Part shown: positions 41,206 to 49,347 of the stretch, piece after piece
How the letters are laid out: each line of letters opens with the position of its first letter
How positions within the stretch are numbered: position 1 is the first letter of the stretch
Source of the DNA: Mycobacterium sp. IS-836
GTDB lineage: Bacteria; Actinomycetota; Actinomycetes; Mycobacteriales; Mycobacteriaceae
DNA: 64,000 bases
Assembly (NCBI RefSeq): GCF_001954275.1
Contig: NZ_MBEU01000017.1
Coordinates: 1-64,000 of the forward strand
Direction of reading: 5' to 3'
Position numbers and translations under genes: made by a program
The notes under the pieces: generated by a model
The model's input: the letters and a program-made list of their open reading frames with translations, nothing else
Database searches by the model: none
Told to the model about the DNA's origin: nothing

Positions 41206-42593
41206 CCCAGGACGGCACCTGGACCGACGAAAGCGATTGGGAGTTCGTCGAATCCGGCGTCGAGGAAGGCGGCCCCGCGCCGGTCGTCGCGGTGGTGGGC
41301 CGCCCCAACGTCGGGAAGTCGACCCTGGTGAACCGGATCCTGGGCCGGCGCGAAGCGGTGGTGCAGGACGTCCCCGGCGTCACGCGGGACCGGGTGTCCT
41401 ACGACGCGCTGTGGACCGGACGCCGGTTCGTCGTGCAGGACACCGGCGGGTGGGAGCCCGACGCCAAGGGCCTGCAGCAGCTGGTGGCCGAGCAGGCGTC
41501 GGTGGCCATGCGTACCGCCGACGCGGTGATCTTGGTGGTCGACTCGCTCGTCGGCGCCACCGCGGCCGACGAGGCCGCCGCCCGCATCCTGCTGCGCTCC
41601 GGTAAGCCGGTGTTCCTGGCCGCCAACAAAGTTGACAGCGAGAAGGCCGAGGCCGACGCGGCGGCGTTGTGGTCGCTCGGGCTGGGGGAGCCGCACGCGA
41701 TCAGCGCGATGCACGGTCGTGGCGTCGCCGATCTGCTCGACGAGGTGCTCGCCGCGCTGCCCGAGGTATCCGGAGCGGCACCTGCGGCGGGCGGTCCCCG
41801 GCGGGTGGCGCTGGTCGGCAAGCCCAACGTGGGTAAGAGCTCGTTGCTGAACAAGCTTGCGGGCGACCAGCGTTCGGTGGTGCATGAGGTCGCCGGGACG
41901 ACGGTGGATCCGGTGGACTCGCTGATCGAGTTGGGCGGCAAGGTGTGGCGGTTCGTCGACACCGCGGGCTTGCGGCGCAAGGTCGGCCAGGCCCGCGGGC
42001 ATGAGTTTTACGCCTCGGTGCGCACCCACTCGGCGATCGATGCCGCCGAGGTAGTGATCGTGTTGGTCGATGCGTCGGGCCCGCTGACCGAACAGGATCT
42101 GCGGGTGCTGTCCATGGTCATCGAAGCCGGGCGGGCTTTGGTCCTGGCGTTCAATAAATGGGATCTGGTCGACGAGGATCGGCGCGAGTTGCTGGAGCGC
42201 GAGATCGATCGCGAGCTGGTGCAGCTGCGCTGGGCGCAGCGGGTCAACATCTCCGCCAAGACGGGCCGGGCGGTGCAAAAGTTGGTGCCCGCGATGGAAG
42301 CCGCGCTGGCGTCGTGGGACACCAGGATCGCCACCGGCCCGCTGAACACGTGGATCAAGGAGGTGGTGGCGGCCACGCCGCCCCCGGTCCGCGGCGGCAA
42401 GCAGCCCCGCATCCTGTTCGCCACCCAGGCCACCGCGCGCCCGCCGACGTTCGTGCTGTTCACCACGGGTTTTCTCGAGGCCGGGTATCGACGGTTCCTG
42501 GAACGGCGGCTGCGTGAGACGTTCGGGTTCGAGGGCAGCCCGGTCCGCATCAACGTGCGGGTGCGCGAAAAGCGGGGCGGCAAGCGCCGCTGA
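41202..42593 (+). CDS. der: Ribosome-assembly GTPase Der (EngA)
   Basis: 463 aa with two G domains: [15 protein letters not shown] and NKVD in the first; [16 protein letters not shown] and NKWD in the second. A C-terminal KH-like domain ends in basic residues ([10 protein letters not shown]). Der matures the 50S subunit. Orthologue of Rv1713. It ends the long same-strand run from parA; no strong terminator hairpin is seen in the next 142 bp, which hold nothing else I recognise. Confidence 0.96.
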   Translation: MTQDGTWTDESDWEFVESGVEEGGPAPVVAVVGRPNVGKSTLVNRILGRREAVVQDVPGVTRDRVSYDALWTGRRFVVQDTGGWEPDAKGLQQLVAEQASVAMRTADAVILVVDSLVGATAADEAAARILLRSGKPVFLAANKVDSEKAEADAAALWSLGLGEPHAISAMHGRGVADLLDEVLAALPEVSGAAPAAGGPRRVALVGKPNVGKSSLLNKLAGDQRSVVHEVAGTTVDPVDSLIELGGKVWRFVDTAGLRRKVGQARGHEFYASVRTHSAIDAAEVVIVLVDASGPLTEQDLRVLSMVIEAGRALVLAFNKWDLVDEDRRELLEREIDRELVQLRWAQRVNISAKTGRAVQKLVPAMEAALASWDTRIATGPLNTWIKEVVAATPPPVRGGKQPRILFATQATARPPTFVLFTTGFLEAGYRRFLERRLRETFGFEGSPVRINVRVREKRGGKRR

Positions 42594-42735
42594 GCTCTAG
42601 GACCAATCGGGCCGAAAGTCTCGATCAAAAGCGATGCCGGCTGGGCAGGTTGGGCATCAACACGACGCCGGAACGCCCTGAGCTGATCATCGGGCCGCCC
42701 CGGGTGTCCATTTCAACCCTCTGACGTTACGACGC

Positions 42736-43632
42736 CTATGAGCTTCGGGCGTCGATTTTCTTGTCGACAGCGTTCACGAACTGTGGCACCGCCGATCCCG
42801 ACACGTTTCGTCCGCAGAGATCAAGGTCCATGACGACGTTGTTCCGGGCGCTGAGGGCGCGCTGGCAGTTCCAGCCCTGAGCCTCTTGAACCAAGTCCAT
42901 CGCGAGGATGCCGCCGGTCCGCGACACCGACCCCGTCTTCCAGAACACGTTGCGGGGATCATCCATATTGACGTTTCGGGTGTTCAGGTCGCGATCGGCG
43001 CACCTCTGCCAGTCCGTCGCGGCATTGCCAACAAAGTTGTTCGCAGACGGCGCGTCCGGGAAGGACACGACCGCTTGAATCACCCGCCATCCCTTGGCGG
43101 GAGCATCGCCAAGTTCCTGCGTCCGAACTGCAGTCCAACCGGTCTGCCCATACGCCTTCTGCTCTGCCGCTTTCAACACACCGACGCAGTCCTCGTCGAC
43201 GATGGGTGTGTCGGCCATTTTGTCTTGAACCGCTTCGCCGGACATCGATTCGGCGCCCATAGCATGGGCGGCTTCCTCCGCAGTCAGCAGAACATCCGGG
43301 AGTGCGGAGGCGGCCAGGGGCCCGCCGCCCGAGTGGGCCGGCCGGTACACGATGACGGCGACCAACAGTCCGACCGTCAGGGCCGCGGCGGCGCTCGTCA
43401 GCCACCACCACTTGGCGATCGACTCACCTAAACGGCCTGGGGTCGCCGCCTGGTTCGGCCAGGAGCCAGGGCCGGGCCGAGGCAGGTGTCCGGGGGCGCT
43501 CTGGTAACCGAACGGTGGCGCATATCCCGGGCTTGCCGGTGGCGAGGGTGGGGGACCGCTGTAGGCCGGGGCACCGGAAGTGCCCTCTTGCCTGCCTCCC
43601 GGGCCGCTGTCCCGGTCGCCCGGAACGCTCAT
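42736..43632 (-). CDS. Membrane-anchored PknH-sensor-like protein (copy 1)
   Basis: 298 aa, ATG 43632 behind a clear CAGGAGGTAAGGC site. The N-terminal 65 residues are Pro/Gly-rich and cytoplasmic, then one helix (WWWLTSAAAALTVGLLVAVIVY), then an extracytoplasmic domain of about 190 residues matching the PknH C-terminal sensor family: LLTAEEAAHAMG, VDEDCVGVL, DWQRCADRD, WNCQRALSARNNVVMDL, LCG. Four Cys are in the family's disulfide positions. There is no kinase domain. The ligand is unknown. A tandem paralogue lies 67 bp upstream on the same strand. Confidence 0.88.
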   Translation of the reverse strand: MSVPGDRDSGPGGRQEGTSGAPAYSGPPPSPPASPGYAPPFGYQSAPGHLPRPGPGSWPNQAATPGRLGESIAKWWWLTSAAAALTVGLLVAVIVYRPAHSGGGPLAASALPDVLLTAEEAAHAMGAESMSGEAVQDKMADTPIVDEDCVGVLKAAEQKAYGQTGWTAVRTQELGDAPAKGWRVIQAVVSFPDAPSANNFVGNAATDWQRCADRDLNTRNVNMDDPRNVFWKTGSVSRTGGILAMDLVQEAQGWNCQRALSARNNVVMDLDLCGRNVSGSAVPQFVNAVDKKIDARSS

Positions 43633-43699
43633 GCCTTACCTCCTGGGCGCATCGAAGCGGTGCTGGTCATGGCGGGCCGCGCGCGGCCGTCGCGGCTGT

Positions 43700-44629
43700 T
43701 CACGAGGTGGGGATCCGGGAGGCGACTTTGTTGACGAGTTCGGGGGCTTGACCGCTGCCGCCGTAGTCGCACACCCTCATGTCGATCACAATGTTGCTGC
43801 GCGGCATCAAGGCGCGCTGGCAACCCCATCCGGTCCCGCCGGTCTTGTCCCAGGAGACCAGCAGCGTGTTGTCGACGACCCGAGGGTCGCCGACGGCGAT
43901 GGTTCCGCCCTCGTGGCGGTTCACCAAGACCTCGGTTCGAGCGCAGTGATCCCATTTCCTCGTCAGGTCCTCGAAGACGGCGCCGGCGTCTTTGGCAGTC
44001 GGGAAGGCGACCAGCGACTGCAGGGTCAACTTCACGTACACGTCACCCTGTCCGTGGAGTTCGGCCGACTGCGCGTCGATGAAGCGGGTGTCGCGATAGA
44101 CCTGCGCCATGCCCGGAGCCCAGATGCCGGCACATTCGGGCGGGTCGGCGGTATCCATGAATAGGCCGTTGTTGCTCTGGTAGAGCGTCATTCCCTGCAC
44201 GTGCAGGATGTCGCCGGCCTCGGCAGGGCTCAACAGAAGATTCTTCAGATCTTCCGGGTGGACCAACCCCGGTGTCGTGGGCACCGACAGCCCGGGCGGC
44301 TCACGGTGTGATGACGCCGCCGCCGATGGACCCGAGGTCATCACACGGCTCATGAGGATAACGCCCAACACGGCCGAGGTGACCGTCAGAATGGCCGTCG
44401 TGAGGATCAACCATCGTTTGGCGCCAGAGGGTGGGGCTGGCCGCGGGCTTGGAGGCCACGGAGGCGGCGCGCCGGCCGCGGCCGGCTGGTAGCCGCTCCA
44501 TGCAATCGGCTGTCCCGGCGCATACGGAGCGCCGGGTGGGCCGACGCGGTAGCCGCCCGGCGGGGGCGGGGCATTGCCCTGATTCGCCGGCGGTTCACTA
44601 CTGCCACGCGCCGGGCCGTTCGCCATCAT
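43700..44629 (-). CDS. Membrane-anchored PknH-sensor-like protein (copy 2)
   Basis: 309 aa from ATG 44629, with GGGGGA eight bases upstream. Same build as the next gene: a Pro-rich cytoplasmic tail of about 70 residues, one helix (WLILTTAILTVTSAVLGVIL), then a PknH-type sensor domain (LLLSPAEAGDIL, PPECAGIW, KWDHCARTE, WGCQRALMPRSNIVIDM, RVCDYG) with the Cys pairs kept. Sequence divergence from copy 1 shows an old duplication. A partner kinase is not encoded nearby, but pknE lies 6 kb away. Confidence 0.88.
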   Translation of the reverse strand: MMANGPARGSSEPPANQGNAPPPPGGYRVGPPGAPYAPGQPIAWSGYQPAAAGAPPPWPPSPRPAPPSGAKRWLILTTAILTVTSAVLGVILMSRVMTSGPSAAASSHREPPGLSVPTTPGLVHPEDLKNLLLSPAEAGDILHVQGMTLYQSNNGLFMDTADPPECAGIWAPGMAQVYRDTRFIDAQSAELHGQGDVYVKLTLQSLVAFPTAKDAGAVFEDLTRKWDHCARTEVLVNRHEGGTIAVGDPRVVDNTLLVSWDKTGGTGWGCQRALMPRSNIVIDMRVCDYGGSGQAPELVNKVASRIPTS

Positions 44630-44826
44630 TGCGGTCGTCCCCCGAAGTTTCTGAGCGAGCACAGCAGCCCGCCTGCGATCGTGAGCAGGATTCTAGATGG
44701 CAACGGGGATTGGAGTTTGCGGTTTGTCCGCCTGCAGGTTCGCCGGGTTGGTCGGAGGCCGCTTCGCTGTGTTCCGGGGTGTCTGCGGTAGGCTTTCGAC
44801 CTGCTGCCGGCCATTCGGGCGGCATC

Positions 44827-44900
44827 CGGGCTGTGGCGCAGTTTGGTAGCGCACTTGACTGGGGGTCAAGTGGTCGCAGGTTCAAATCCTGTCAGCCCGA
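44827..44900 (+). tRNA. proY: tRNA-Pro (anticodon GGG)
   Basis: A 74-nt cloverleaf. The acceptor CGGGCTG (44827-44833) pairs with CAGCCCG (44893-44899), with discriminator A44900. The D stem is GCGC/GCGC, anticodon stem CTTGA/TCAAG with loop CTGGGGG giving anticodon GGG, and T stem GCAGG/CCTGT around TTCAAAT. CCA is not encoded. The 3' half is repeated in decayed form at 45921-45959, which marks this tRNA as a probable integration target. Confidence 0.95.
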
Positions 44901-44940
44901 CGAGCTACTCAACATCATGCCGACCGTCGCTGCGGCTTTC

Positions 44941-45765
44941 CTAATTTGGCCAAGCCACCGCGTGTGTCAGGACGGGCTGCTCGAAGCCTTTGAGGCTGAC
45001 TTCGCCGAGATTTTGGAACGAGAGCTTTTTTCCTTCGCAGAGTTCGGCGACGACATTTGAAACCAGGATTTCTTCGGGCCGCGCGTGGGCGCACAGCCGA
45101 GCGGCGAGCTGGACTGTGCAACCAAAAAGGTCGTCATGATGTTCGACCGGTTCTCCAGCCGCAATGCCGACCCGCAATCGGAACGCGTTCGCCTCGTTTT
45201 CTTCGCCGTGTTTCCTAATCTCCTGTTGAATCCGAGTCGCGCATTTGACCGCAGCGGCGGCGGACGTGAATGAGGCCATGATGCCGTCGCCCAAATGCTT
45301 GATTTCATTGCCGCCCATCTCGGCGAGCTCCCGGCGGACGATGGAATCGTGCGCGTCGAGCACCTGCATAGCGGCTTCGTCGCCCATCTTCCGAGTCAGC
45401 GAAGTGGACCCGACAATGTCGGTAAACAGGATTGTCCTAATCGCGGGGTCTCGTGCACCTTGCAGCATGACCGCGCCGCTCGCATCCAGTTCGCTGCCGC
45501 CCATGAACAGATCGGCGACGCCCGGTTCGACTTGAATGATTTTTTCCGCTACCAGGCCGTGGGCTTCGCGATGGACCGCTTCGGCGGCTTCGGCGCTGGG
45601 TCCGTGACAAAGGCAAAACACCTTCCCGGCTTTTTCGTTAACCCAATACTTGTGATAGCTGACGCCGTACTTTTCCTGGACGGCAAGGTCCTGGGCGTGG
45701 GCCTTGGCCAAATCTGCCCGCGTGATGCCGCCTGGAAGGTCGTGAATGTCCATGTAATACGGCAT
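44941..45765 (-). CDS. DUF4242-class III nucleotide cyclase fusion
   Basis: 274 aa from ATG 45765 (MPYYMDIHDLPGG); the upstream open frame has no family similarity. Residues 1-85 are a DUF4242 domain, a ferredoxin-like fold known as a nickel-binding module in Streptomyces. Residues 100-274 are a class III cyclase: metal Asp in FTDIVGSTSL and in KHLGDGIMASF with the purine-specifying Lys. The transition-state motif, usually VNxAAR, reads VQLAAR, so the Asn is Gln while Arg is kept. Activity is therefore uncertain. No membrane segment. It lies only 40 bp from tRNA-Pro, inside the segment bounded by the tRNA repeat. Confidence 0.88.
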   Translation of the reverse strand: MPYYMDIHDLPGGITRADLAKAHAQDLAVQEKYGVSYHKYWVNEKAGKVFCLCHGPSAEAAEAVHREAHGLVAEKIIQVEPGVADLFMGGSELDASGAVMLQGARDPAIRTILFTDIVGSTSLTRKMGDEAAMQVLDAHDSIVRRELAEMGGNEIKHLGDGIMASFTSAAAAVKCATRIQQEIRKHGEENEANAFRLRVGIAAGEPVEHHDDLFGCTVQLAARLCAHARPEEILVSNVVAELCEGKKLSFQNLGEVSLKGFEQPVLTHAVAWPN

Positions 45766-46127
45766 AAACAATCTTACGACGCCTTCGCCCCGCCAACCCC
45801 CCTCCGCGGGGCCAACTGCGGTCCTCGCTGGGGCGTCACCGCCCAGCCGGAGATCCTTTGCGCTGAGCGAACGATTACAAAAGCCATTGCAAGACAACCA
45901 AACTCGGGCGATGCCCGAGCGGGGGTCAAGTGATAGCAGGTCGACTCCCGTCAGCCCGACACACGTGGGGTTTTCATTGCTCACCAGCCCCAAAGATGGC
46001 GCTACACCGGTGATAATGCTGAAGTGGTGGTTTGGTGATACGGAGTCGACGATGCCGCGCGACCCGGCAGCAGGCCGTCCGCGGGCGACGGAACCGGGCG
46101 CCGATCGCATGTGGGATCGGGTGAGGC
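45766..46127. other. 362-bp intergenic region upstream of cyclase gene
   Basis: This is the longest stretch without a convincing gene. It contains a perfect hairpin at 45903-45919 (CTCGGGC, loop GAT, GCCCGAG) without a T-run, immediately followed by the tRNA-Pro fragment (45921-45959). A 28-codon open frame at 46051-46138 has a GGAG site but Arg-rich, unconvincing content. The cyclase and the plus-strand gene at 46128 presumably have their promoters here. Confidence 0.7.
45921..45959 (+). repeat. Decayed copy of tRNA-Pro 3' half (putative attachment-site duplicate)
   Basis: It matches tRNA-Pro from the anticodon-loop G-run to the discriminator base. GGGGGTCAAG and the final GTCAGCCCGA are identical, and in total about 34 of 40 aligned positions agree with one 1-base gap. 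Similarity begins abruptly at the anticodon loop and ends at the tRNA end, the span usually duplicated when a tyrosine integrase inserts DNA at a tRNA. The copies are 1060 bp apart in the same orientation. Confidence 0.75.
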
Positions 46128-46334
46128 GTGCCCCTTAAGCGTGTTGACGAATTGAAGCCTGGAGACAGGATCCGCATGAAGATCGGGCACGCCACCGTCA
46201 GGGAGGTCGAATCTCTCGACGACGACCGCACCCTGCTTACCTTTGCCTATGGCACGAAGGGCGCCGCGGACAACGATCTCACCGTGGATGTCCTCGACGA
46301 TGACGAGTGGGGTTGGGAGGAAGACCATGAGTGA
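46128..46334 (+). CDS. Small acidic protein, hypothetical
   Basis: 68 aa, GTG 46128. The start VDELKPGDRIRMKIGHATVREV looks like a small beta-barrel, followed by a strongly acidic tail (DDDEWGWEEDHE). I do not recognise the family. Its end overlaps the next gene by 8 bp, suggesting co-translation with the pyridoxamine-oxidase-like protein. Confidence 0.65.
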   Translation: MPLKRVDELKPGDRIRMKIGHATVREVESLDDDRTLLTFAYGTKGAADNDLTVDVLDDDEWGWEEDHE

Positions 46335-46806
46335 GTTGGCTCGGGAACTCGGCCACGCCGGCGCCCAGCAGCTGCTTGCCGGTTCCATGGCCCGGCTCGC
46401 CTACAACGGACACGACGGCTTCCCGCGAGTCATCCCCGTCGGGTTCTACTGGACGGGCGAACGCATTGTCGTCTCCACGGCACCGACCTCCCCGAAAGTC
46501 CGCGCGCTTTCATCCCGCCCGCAAGTCGCGCTGACGATCGACACCGGCTCGACTCCAGAAGAGGCGAAGGCGCTCTTGGTGCGGGGCCTCGCCACACTCG
46601 AAACCGTCGACGGCGTCACCGACGAATACCTCGCGGCGGCGAGGACGTCAATGAACGAATCCGATCTTGCCGAGTTCGAAAACAACGTGCGATCGACATA
46701 CAAGCAGATGGTGCGCATCTCGATCGAGCCGCTGTGGGCGCGGTTCTATGACTTTGGCGCTGGTCGGTTACCCGGTTTTCTCGCGGACCTCGTCAACGAC
46801 GGTTAG
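46327..46806 (+). CDS. Pyridoxamine 5'-phosphate oxidase-family flavin/F420 protein
   Basis: 159 aa from ATG 46327 (MSELARELGHAG). The split beta-barrel pattern of the PPOX family is clear (ARLAYNGHDGFPRVIPVGFYW, then VRALSSRPQVALTIDT and VRISIEPLWARFYDF). In mycobacteria this superfamily includes F420- and FMN-dependent reductases, and the cofactor cannot be decided here. It is preceded by the small acidic gene (8-bp overlap) and its end overlaps the 46-aa membrane protein gene on the other strand. Confidence 0.82.
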   Translation: MSELARELGHAGAQQLLAGSMARLAYNGHDGFPRVIPVGFYWTGERIVVSTAPTSPKVRALSSRPQVALTIDTGSTPEEAKALLVRGLATLETVDGVTDEYLAAARTSMNESDLAEFENNVRSTYKQMVRISIEPLWARFYDFGAGRLPGFLADLVNDG

Positions 46807-46933
46807 CGTCTTGCTCGTCGTAATGGCGGGGGCGCTGCTTCTTCTGAACGTTGTGGAAAAGTGCCGTTGCCACGAGGGCCAGCAACACAACCGCAGGACC
46901 CACCCCGACGCCATAGCTAAACAATCCGTCCAT
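46793..46933 (-). CDS. Single-helix small membrane protein, 46 aa
   Basis: Reads from ATG 46933 to TGA 46793-46795. A near-perfect ribosome site (CAGGAGGGGAAA) ends directly at the ATG. The product starts MDGLFSYGVGVGP, has one hydrophobic helix (AVVLLALVATALF) and a basic, polar tail (HNVQKKQRPRHYDEQ). This layout is typical of real small membrane proteins and unlikely by chance in high-GC DNA. It ends inside the last 14 bases of the convergent PPOX gene. Function unknown. Confidence 0.7.
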   Translation of the reverse strand: MDGLFSYGVGVGPAVVLLALVATALFHNVQKKQRPRHYDEQDANRR

Positions 46934-47021
46934 TTTCCCCTCCTGACTGTCGCCAGGGTAATAGCGCACCGGCTACGCCGTCCCGCAATTGGCGAAGATC
47001 ACAGGCAGGGGATCGAAGCAG

Positions 47022-48041
47022 TCAGAACCGGGTCGATATGCGCCGCGCGACCTCGCCGTATCGCTCGAAGCGCTCGGGATCGGCGAGGGCGTTGTACAGG
47101 ACGATGCGGGTGGCGATTCCTGCGTACTTGTCGATCAGCGCGTCGGCCAGGCCGTCCCACGTCGACTCGGTGGCGAAGGTGGCAATGTGGTCGTCGCTGA
47201 TCTGTGCCGCCATGCCCTTGAAGTCGCCGGCCTTCTGCTTCTCGCGGATCCGCGCGGTCGTTCCCTCGAATCCGGCCTCGTCCATGATGAACGCGTAGTT
47301 GGGTGTGCTTGCGTAGAAGCTGAGGCTGGCCCGCACGAGTTCACGTTCGGTGTGGCGTGCCTCTTCGGTGTCGCCGACGATCGTGATAACCGGCACGATG
47401 ACCGCGATGTCCGACGGTGTGCGCCCCGAATTGGCCGCCCCCGCAGCGATGTTCGGCGTCGCATGGCGCGCGAGATATCCGGGCTCGCCGAGCGGATGGA
47501 TGTGCACACCGTCGGCCACCTCGCCCGCCATGCGCAGCATCCACGGGTTCACCGCGGCGATGTCGACTTTGGGATCGGGCGCGTCGATGGGTCCCGGGCT
47601 CCACTGCGGAGTGATGAAGTCCAGCTCGTAGAAGTCCCCGTGGTGGTCCAGTGTCGCCGACCGGAAGGCGGTGAAGCACGCTTTGACGGCGAGGACGTAG
47701 TCGCGCAGGCGCGGGCCGGGGCGATCGAAGGGCATCCCGTAGCGGCGCACCACGTGCCTGCGGACCTGCGTGCCGAGACCCAGCCGGAACTTGCCGTTGG
47801 TCGCCTCCTGGAGTTCCCACGCGGTCGCCGCCGTCACGAACGGGCTGCGCGGAAAGGCCACCGCAACGCCGGTCGAAAGTTCGAGACCGGGCGCGGCCTG
47901 AGAGGCAACCGCGGCGTTGAGATACGCGGTACGCCCCGTTTCGGTGAACAGAAGACCGGAGAACCCCGAGGCCTGCGTGCGTCGGGCAATGTCGGCGATC
48001 TGCCCCAACGGCTGCGGAACGGCCATCACATCGACCTGCAT
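47022..48041 (-). CDS. Luciferase-like (LLM) F420-dependent oxidoreductase
   Basis: 339 aa. ATG 48041 has AAGGAGG upstream. TIM-barrel luciferase-like family: GFSGLLFTETGR, STGVAVAFPRSPF, FRLGLGTQVRRHVVRRYG, and VADGVHIHPLGEP near the third quarter. Such actinobacterial enzymes mostly use F420H2. The substrate is unknown. It is divergent from the STAS gene (93-bp gap). Confidence 0.9.
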   Translation of the reverse strand: MQVDVMAVPQPLGQIADIARRTQASGFSGLLFTETGRTAYLNAAVASQAAPGLELSTGVAVAFPRSPFVTAATAWELQEATNGKFRLGLGTQVRRHVVRRYGMPFDRPGPRLRDYVLAVKACFTAFRSATLDHHGDFYELDFITPQWSPGPIDAPDPKVDIAAVNPWMLRMAGEVADGVHIHPLGEPGYLARHATPNIAAGAANSGRTPSDIAVIVPVITIVGDTEEARHTERELVRASLSFYASTPNYAFIMDEAGFEGTTARIREKQKAGDFKGMAAQISDDHIATFATESTWDGLADALIDKYAGIATRIVLYNALADPERFERYGEVARRISTRF

Positions 48042-48134
48042 CGTCGAAAGGTACCTCCTTGCGATCGCGGGTGTGCCCGCGCACTATTCACTCCACCGCG
48101 ACACGCTGGTTGACGTGCATGCGAGGATCACCTG

Positions 48135-48458
48135 ATGGCCCCCCCGCTCACCCTGAACATCGAGCGTGGCCCCGATGGGACGCCGCGGCTGATTGCGACG
48201 GGCGAGATCGATCTCAGCAACATCAGTCAGTTCATCCATGCGCTCGACGCCGCCAGCGCGGGGACTCGCAACCCAATCACCGTCGATCTCAGCACAATCA
48301 AGTACCTCGACAGCAGGGCCATCAACGCGCTATTCGATCAAGCCGACAAGGTCGACGGCCTGCACGTCATCGTGCATCCCTTGCTGCTTCGTGTCCTGAC
48401 CATCAGCGGTCTCAACAAGGTTGCGACCGTCGAAGCCGCGCCCGCACCCTCGCCCTAG
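48135..48458 (+). CDS. STAS-domain anti-sigma-factor antagonist-like protein
   Basis: 107 aa. The single STAS domain shows ATGEIDLSNISQFIHALD, the phospho-site loop VDLSTIKYLDSRAINAL with the Ser in DSR, and a final helix. Proteins of this kind bind anti-sigma kinases of the RsbW type and are switched by phosphorylation of that Ser. No kinase or sigma gene adjoins, so its partner lies elsewhere. It overlaps the convergent gene by 4 bp. Confidence 0.87.
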   Translation: MAPPLTLNIERGPDGTPRLIATGEIDLSNISQFIHALDAASAGTRNPITVDLSTIKYLDSRAINALFDQADKVDGLHVIVHPLLLRVLTISGLNKVATVEAAPAPSP

Positions 48459-49342
48459 GCCAAATTTGCGCTGCCGTCGTGCAATTCGTCGCGCTGCAGA
48501 TTCATCGGAGTGACGGCGGGGACGTCGCCGCCCGCTATCGCCGCCCGGGCGATCGGGGTGAGCGCCCGAAACAGGGTCTCCACCTCGTCGTCGCTCAGGG
48601 CATCCAGCGCCGACAGCGCGAGCGCGTCGGTGCTCGATTCGATGTGGTCCTTCAGCTGCCGGCCCGCCGCGGTCAGTGAGCCGTCGCCGTCGAGCAGGCC
48701 CCGCTCGGCGAGCCGCTGCTCCTGCTGGCGCCACGCGTCCTCGTCGTAGTCGCGGGTGCGGGCGATGTACTCACGGGGGACTTTGCCCGCCGCGGCGTGC
48801 AACACGTTGGATTCCCGACCGGAGATGCCCGCCGCGGCCAGTACGGCCACATGGCCGTCGCCGCGCTGCTCGCGCAACAGCGTCGTCGCGTGCCATAGCG
48901 CGGCCAGCGGATCGTCGGGCCACGGCAGCGCCAGGTTCGCGGCGAACAGCGGCCGCCCGTCGAAAGGGGCCTGCCGGGCCGCCTTTGCCGCCAATTCGGC
49001 TGCGGTGCGGACGTTTTCGTCGGCGGTGATGCCGTAGCGGCTCAGCGCCGCAACCGCGGATTCCTGCCGGGCGTGCAGCGCGGCTTCCGGACCCGCGATC
49101 TCCCATGCCGCCGGCAGGGCCTTGGCGACGCGCTCCGGCGCGAAGTTGTAGAAGGTCGCGGTCACCACCTCCGTCGGTACGATTCCCAGCGGCGCGGACC
49201 GGGCGGCGAAGTAGCCCATCCAGAAGCCGCGGTAACCCAGGCCATCCAGCGCCGCCCGCGCCTCGGGCGCGAAGTACGTCACCGCGTGCACGGGCTCGAA
49301 TCGGTCGTAAAAGCGTCGGGCAAGCCGCGGTTCTCTGGGCAT
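48455..49342 (-). CDS. SCO6745-family helical protein
   Basis: 295 aa, mostly helical, resembling the actinobacterial SCO6745 family (RRFYDRFEPVHAVTYF, YRGFWMGYFAARSAPLG, VTATFYNFAPERV, ALWHATTLLREQRGDGH, LDGDGSLTAAGRQLKDHIE). The C-terminal half looks like a winged helix, as in MarR relatives. Function unknown. It is 5 bp from the next upstream gene, so the two likely share a transcript. Confidence 0.8.
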   Translation of the reverse strand: MPREPRLARRFYDRFEPVHAVTYFAPEARAALDGLGYRGFWMGYFAARSAPLGIVPTEVVTATFYNFAPERVAKALPAAWEIAGPEAALHARQESAVAALSRYGITADENVRTAAELAAKAARQAPFDGRPLFAANLALPWPDDPLAALWHATTLLREQRGDGHVAVLAAAGISGRESNVLHAAAGKVPREYIARTRDYDEDAWRQQEQRLAERGLLDGDGSLTAAGRQLKDHIESSTDALALSALDALSDDEVETLFRALTPIARAAIAGGDVPAVTPMNLQRDELHDGSANLA

Positions 49343-49347
49343 GGCGG

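Noticed and set aside
42594..42735. Gene or regulatory RNA in the gap after der
   Set aside because: Short frames only, no ribosome site, no convincing hairpin.
45903..45919. CTCGGGC-GAT-GCCCGAG hairpin as transcription terminator
   Set aside because: No T-run follows and it abuts the tRNA fragment. A terminator role cannot be supported.
46051..46138. 28-codon frame with GGAG upstream, before the gene at 46128
   Set aside because: Arg/Pro-rich, overlaps the next gene start, no hydrophobic or known motif. Kept only as a note in the intergenic entry.
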